Below are positions 11,489 to 14,906 of a stretch of 14,906 nt of DNA, piece after piece. The notes beneath the pieces were generated by a model. That model saw nothing but the letters and a program-made list of their open reading frames with translations. It ran no database searches and was not told the origin of the DNA. Position 1 is the first letter of the stretch, and each line of letters opens with the position of its first letter. A program made the translations under genes and the position numbers. The DNA is from JADGQM01 sp964441945 (lineage in GTDB: Bacteria; Desulfobacterota; Syntrophobacteria; Syntrophobacterales; Syntrophobacteraceae): assembly GCA_964441945.1 (NCBI GenBank), contig CAYTWB010000089.1:1-14906 (forward strand), written 5' to 3'.

Positions 11489-14400
11489 GCCGGCATCCTG
11501 TGTCTGGCGAGCTGCATGGAGTGCTCGATGATCCCGTCCATCTGCTCAACGCTCAGCGCAATGCCGCGCCCACCCTTGATTTCGTCGTAGAGGTAATCGT
11601 CGATATCGTTCATGACCCGCTTCTGGGCATCGTAGTCGTCCCAGAAATGCACTTTCCAATGACGCAGCAGAATGCCGCAAATGGCGAGGGCGGTATCCGC
11701 GGAAAGCTCATCACAGCTTTCCGAGTCTAACTCGTGTCCTTGAAAAAAGGGTTTGAGAACTCCATAGAACGCCGTAGCATCGTCTTTTCCCGCAAGTTTC
11801 TCCGGCACTTCCTCATGAATCCGGTGGACCACCTTGCTGCGGATTTCCGTGACCCTTTTCAGATACTCGAGGTCGGAGATCCGCTTCGCTTTGAAGTCGT
11901 CGATGGCCTGCTGAATCAGCCTGGAAAATTTCTCGTAGAGCGCCGGGTCTTCTTCCATCTTTTCCGTGATGGCTTTCCTGGTCGCATGAGCGATGGTATC
12001 AGCTTTCGCCGCTGTTGTCCTGGAGACATAGACTCCCCGGTTTTCTTTGACTTCCTCGAACATCTTGTCATCGAAGATGTTCACCGGTTCGTTAAGCTGG
12101 ATCACTTCGTCGGCCTGAATATGAGTGTCCAGAAGCTTCTTGATCTTGGGTTCATAGTCGCGGTAGTCGATGGACTCGGCATAGCGCAGCTTCACCGCCG
12201 CTTTGAGCTTCTGGAAGCGCTTGAGGTCATTCTTGTATTGCATGAACCTGGCTTCGTGAACGCTCATAATGAACTGTTCGGATGAAAGGGCGATCCCGAG
12301 GGTTTTGCCATACTCCGCCAGCCGCTCGTAGAAGAGCTCCCGCAGCGCATCATTGCCGAGGAGCACCTCGTAGGCTTCCTCATCCTGCCGGTTTTTGACT
12401 TCCTTGAAGAGGTCCCAAAGATCCGAATGCCGCTGCGGCAGTTTCCCTACCTCCTCCTGGATGGAAGCAAGTGTGCCCGCAAGGTCCTCCTCCTCAAAAC
12501 CGGTGAGCCCGGCCTCTGCATACATGGTCAGGGCCTGATCCAGCTCACCGAGGACACTGGCGTAATCCACGATGTAGCCGAACTCCTTGACCGCCCCCGT
12601 ATCCTCATCGGCGTAGAGGCGATTGACACGGGCGATGGCCTGCAGCAGGGTGTGCTCGCGCAGGAGACGGCAAAGATAGAGAACGGTATTGCGCGGCGCA
12701 TCAAAGCCCGTGATCAGCTTATCGACAACAATCAAAACCTCCGGGTGGCTGCCGTACTTGAACTGGTTGATGATCTGCTTGTTGTACTCCTCCTCGGAGC
12801 CGTAACGCTTCATCATTTTCTGCCAGAACTTCACGACTTCATCAGGGGACTCGCCGTCCACCTCTTCGTAGCCTTCCCGGGCATCCGGCGGGGAGATGAT
12901 CACCTCGGAGGAAACAAAACCAATCTCATCGAGGTACTCCTGATATTTCAAGGCCGCCTGCTTTCCCGGTGCCACCAGCTGCGCCTTGAAACCGGTGCCC
13001 TTCCAGTTGGAGCGGAAATGTTCGCTCACATCAAAGGCGCGCATGTAGATCACCTGGTCCGCCTTGTTCAGCATCTCGGCGCGCGCGTATTTCCTCTTGA
13101 GGTCGGCCTTCTGCTCGGGGGTAAGGCCCTGGGTGTGGCGCTCGAACCAGAGATCGATGGCCGCCCGGTTCTGCTCCATCTCTACATGCCGGCCCTCGTA
13201 GAGGAGGGGGACCACGGCCCCGTCTTTTACCGCCTGCTGGATCGAGTAATGAGGGTCGATCAACCCGCCGAATTTCGCAAAACTGTTCTTTTCCTTTTTC
13301 AGCAGCGGCGTCCCGGTGAAGCCCAGGTAGCAGGCCTTGGGGAACATCTGGCGCATTCTCGCCGCAAAGGAGCCGAAGTTCGTGCGATGACTCTCGTCGA
13401 TGAGGGTGAAGATGTCGATGGACTCATCCAGGTGCTTTTTGGCATTCAGGGCCTTGTCGAATTTGTGGATGAGCGTGGTGACGATGGTCGCTTTCTTCTC
13501 GGAAACGAGCTCGATCAGATCCCGCCCCGTCTTGGCCCGCCGGGGATCAAGCCCGCAGGCGGCAAAGGTATTGCCCAGCTGCTTATCCAGATCCACCCGG
13601 TCGGTTACCAGGACAATGCGTGGGTTGAGAATGCTCGCGTCGAGGGCCAGGTTGCGGGCAAGCCAGACCATGGTGAGCGATTTGCCCGATCCCTGAGTGT
13701 GCCAGATGATTCCGCCCTTGCGCCTCCCGTGAGCGTCCCTCTGCTTGACGCGCTCCAGCGTCGATTTCACCACGAAGTACTGCTGATACCGTGCGATCTT
13801 CTTGATACCGCCATCGAAGAGGGTGAACTTGTAGGCGAGCTCCAGCAGCCGCTCCGGTCGGCAGAGGCTGTAGATAGCTCGATCTTGCTCCATTAGTTCA
13901 CGATTCCCTTGCGCCTCAAGGGCAGCGAAAAACTTCCGTGCCGAGGAAAAATCTCCGGAAAAGAGGGCGGCTTTCACTTCGTCGTCAAGAGGCTTATGAA
14001 CAGATGCGGCAAGGCCGCGCCCATGGTCATGCCGCTCCTGCCATACGCTCCAAAACTTCGCCGCAGTGCCGACCGTGGCGAACTGGGCAGCGTTCTTGTT
14101 CAAAGCCATCACCAGTTGCACATAGGTAAAAAGCCTGGGGATATACTCATCCCGCTGGTTTCGGATGCATTGGCTGATGCCCTGTTCCAGCTCGACATTG
14201 GGCGATTTGCACTCGATCACGGCGAAGGGGATGCCATTCACAAACAGCACGATATCCGGCCGGGCGGTTTCGGTGCTCCGGGTCCTTTCCACGGGGAGCT
14301 CGGCCGTGACATGGAACCGGTTGTGGCCCCAGTTCTGCCAGTCGATGTAGCGCAAATTGAAGCTCCTGGAATCGCCCTCGATGTTCTGTTCCAGGGCTGT

Positions 14401-14724
14401 TCCCAGGGTGAGCAGGTCGTAGACGGCTTCGTTGGTTTTCTGCAGGCCGTCGTACTTGACGTTCTTGAGCTTCTGGATGGCGGACTGGATGTTCTCCTCG
14501 CTGAAAAGGTATTCCTGTCCCTTGTATTGGATACGGTTGATCGCCTTGAGCTGCTTGCGCAGAATCCGTTCCAGGAGGACGTTTCCGGCCTTGCCCTGGC
14601 GCTCGGCCAGGGCCTTTCCGGGTGTCAGGTACTCGAACCCGAGGTTGATGAGTTGCTGCAAGGCCGGGATCTGGGAGAGATACTTCTCGTTGAAGCGGAA
14701 CCCGTTCGAGGTTTCGCTTGACAT
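11485..14724 (-). CDS. hsdR: Type I restriction enzyme R subunit (HsdR)
   Basis: The 1079-aa protein has the full HsdR architecture. The N-terminal PD-(D/E)XK nuclease has D157 in ARPDIVLFVNG and E171/K173 in AVIECKS. The helicase motor has Walker A TQGSGKS (343-349), VLVTDRVDLDKQL, a DEAD-type DESH (443-446), motif III TGTP (470-473), and the late motifs ITGFDAP and QAIARVNR. The C-terminal helical region would bind the methylase/specificity core. All key residues look intact. HsdR pumps and cuts unmodified DNA when bound by HsdM and HsdS. The start ATG (14724-14722) overlaps the stop of the upstream gene, with GAGGAG 11 bases before it. Start and stop are shared with both neighbours, showing tight coupling. 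hsdM and hsdS are not in the window and should lie beyond its right edge, upstream of the operon as transcribed. Confidence 0.95.
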   Translation of the reverse strand: MSSETSNGFRFNEKYLSQIPALQQLINLGFEYLTPGKALAERQGKAGNVLLERILRKQLKAINRIQYKGQEYLFSEENIQSAIQKLKNVKYDGLQKTNEAVYDLLTLGTALEQNIEGDSRSFNLRYIDWQNWGHNRFHVTAELPVERTRSTETARPDIVLFVNGIPFAVIECKSPNVELEQGISQCIRNQRDEYIPRLFTYVQLVMALNKNAAQFATVGTAAKFWSVWQERHDHGRGLAASVHKPLDDEVKAALFSGDFSSARKFFAALEAQGNRELMEQDRAIYSLCRPERLLELAYKFTLFDGGIKKIARYQQYFVVKSTLERVKQRDAHGRRKGGIIWHTQGSGKSLTMVWLARNLALDASILNPRIVLVTDRVDLDKQLGNTFAACGLDPRRAKTGRDLIELVSEKKATIVTTLIHKFDKALNAKKHLDESIDIFTLIDESHRTNFGSFAARMRQMFPKACYLGFTGTPLLKKEKNSFAKFGGLIDPHYSIQQAVKDGAVVPLLYEGRHVEMEQNRAAIDLWFERHTQGLTPEQKADLKRKYARAEMLNKADQVIYMRAFDVSEHFRSNWKGTGFKAQLVAPGKQAALKYQEYLDEIGFVSSEVIISPPDAREGYEEVDGESPDEVVKFWQKMMKRYGSEEEYNKQIINQFKYGSHPEVLIVVDKLITGFDAPRNTVLYLCRLLREHTLLQAIARVNRLYADEDTGAVKEFGYIVDYASVLGELDQALTMYAEAGLTGFEEEDLAGTLASIQEEVGKLPQRHSDLWDLFKEVKNRQDEEAYEVLLGNDALRELFYERLAEYGKTLGIALSSEQFIMSVHEARFMQYKNDLKRFQKLKAAVKLRYAESIDYRDYEPKIKKLLDTHIQADEVIQLNEPVNIFDDKMFEEVKENRGVYVSRTTAAKADTIAHATRKAITEKMEEDPALYEKFSRLIQQAIDDFKAKRISDLEYLKRVTEIRSKVVHRIHEEVPEKLAGKDDATAFYGVLKPFFQGHELDSESCDELSADTALAICGILLRHWKVHFWDDYDAQKRVMNDIDDYLYDEIKGGRGIALSVEQMDGIIEHSMQLARHRMPA

Positions 14725-14906
14725 CAGGGGAGCCGCTCCTCATTCCTTCGCAAACGCATGGCCGCGCTGCTGATTTCCTCCACCGTTTTGTCCTCGAAGA
14801 GCGATCTTTGCCATTTGGTGTAATCAAACGGCTCGCGCATTATGAGAGAGATGAATCTCTCCGCTTGAACCTCACCGAGCGTTTCGATAAGCGCTTTGAT
14901 CCCTTT
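14724..14906 (-). CDS. C-terminal 60 residues of a protein upstream of hsdR (partial)
   Basis: The minus-strand frame is open from the right edge to TGA at 14726-14724, which overlaps the hsdR start by one base. The visible part is 60 residues and ends KTVEEISSAAMRLRRNEERLP. It contains GEVQAERFISLIMREPFDYTKWQRSLFED, an acidic and basic helical stretch with a Phe-Asp-Tyr-Thr-x-Trp motif that I have seen in small bacterial proteins of unknown function encoded near defence and toxin-like genes. It is not an HsdS or HsdM C-terminus that I recognise. Full length, start and family cannot be judged from this window. Confidence 0.7.
   Translation of the reverse strand, partial: KGIKALIETLGEVQAERFISLIMREPFDYTKWQRSLFEDKTVEEISSAAMRLRRNEERLP

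Noticed and set aside
12427..14721. Long plus-strand open frames of 489 and 270 codons opposite hsdR
   Set aside because: They are antisense shadows of hsdR, lack ribosome-binding sites and recognisable motifs, and arise from the GC-rich codon use of the real gene.

Overview
The window looks like the accessory region of a bacterial chromosome, most likely a mobile or formerly mobile element (integrative element or prophage remnant), followed by a defence locus. GC content is high, Shine-Dalgarno sequences are close to consensus (AAAGGAGG type) before most plus-strand genes, and the SSB, VapBC-like and HsdR proteins are bacterial in style. I favour Desulfobacterota (former Deltaproteobacteria), but this is an impression from protein style and intergenic repeats, not a proven assignment. 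No rRNA, tRNA, CRISPR array, integrase or IS element was seen.

Layout. (1) 1-2378, plus strand: small genes without known function. These are a TTG-start protein, a 59-aa protein ending at a strong intrinsic terminator, a 40-aa membrane peptide, and a translationally coupled pair (secreted 108-aa protein plus 183-aa membrane-anchored protein). A 412-base gene-free stretch of degenerate repeats follows. (2) 2379-9702, plus strand: a DNA-metabolism-like block holding ssb, a small Cys-rich protein, a Ycf46-type AAA ATPase, several small proteins, a DUF1257 (Ycf35-like) protein, a DUF2997-like protein, a DUF3150-like protein, a Cas4/RecB-like PD-(D/E)XK nuclease with a likely Fe-S Cys set, and a RecA-fold/AAA_24-like ATPase. 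Nuclease, ATPase and SSB together suggest a recombination or repair module; DUF1257, DUF2997 and the Ycf46 ATPase look like one functional set of unknown role. (3) 9796-10551, plus strand: a promoter-like site, a VapB-like antitoxin, and a vapC toxin gene interrupted by two in-frame TAG codons. (4) 10775-14906, minus strand, convergent: a type I restriction locus with an incomplete 60-residue upstream gene (cut by the window edge), hsdR, and a YgjP/DUF45 zinc metallopeptidase, each overlapping the next.

The most unusual structure is intergenic. At least five spacers are packed with degenerate 7-base tandem repeats of several sequence families. Three spacers carry the same heptad family (GGCNATR) as two oppositely oriented arms able to form very long hairpins. 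These arrays fill the space from the 3' end of one gene to the ribosome-binding site of the next, and three genes end on a TAG stop that is itself part of the array. In one case the last 14 codons of a nuclease gene are repeat sequence. Genes not separated by arrays are mostly overlapping or tightly spaced.
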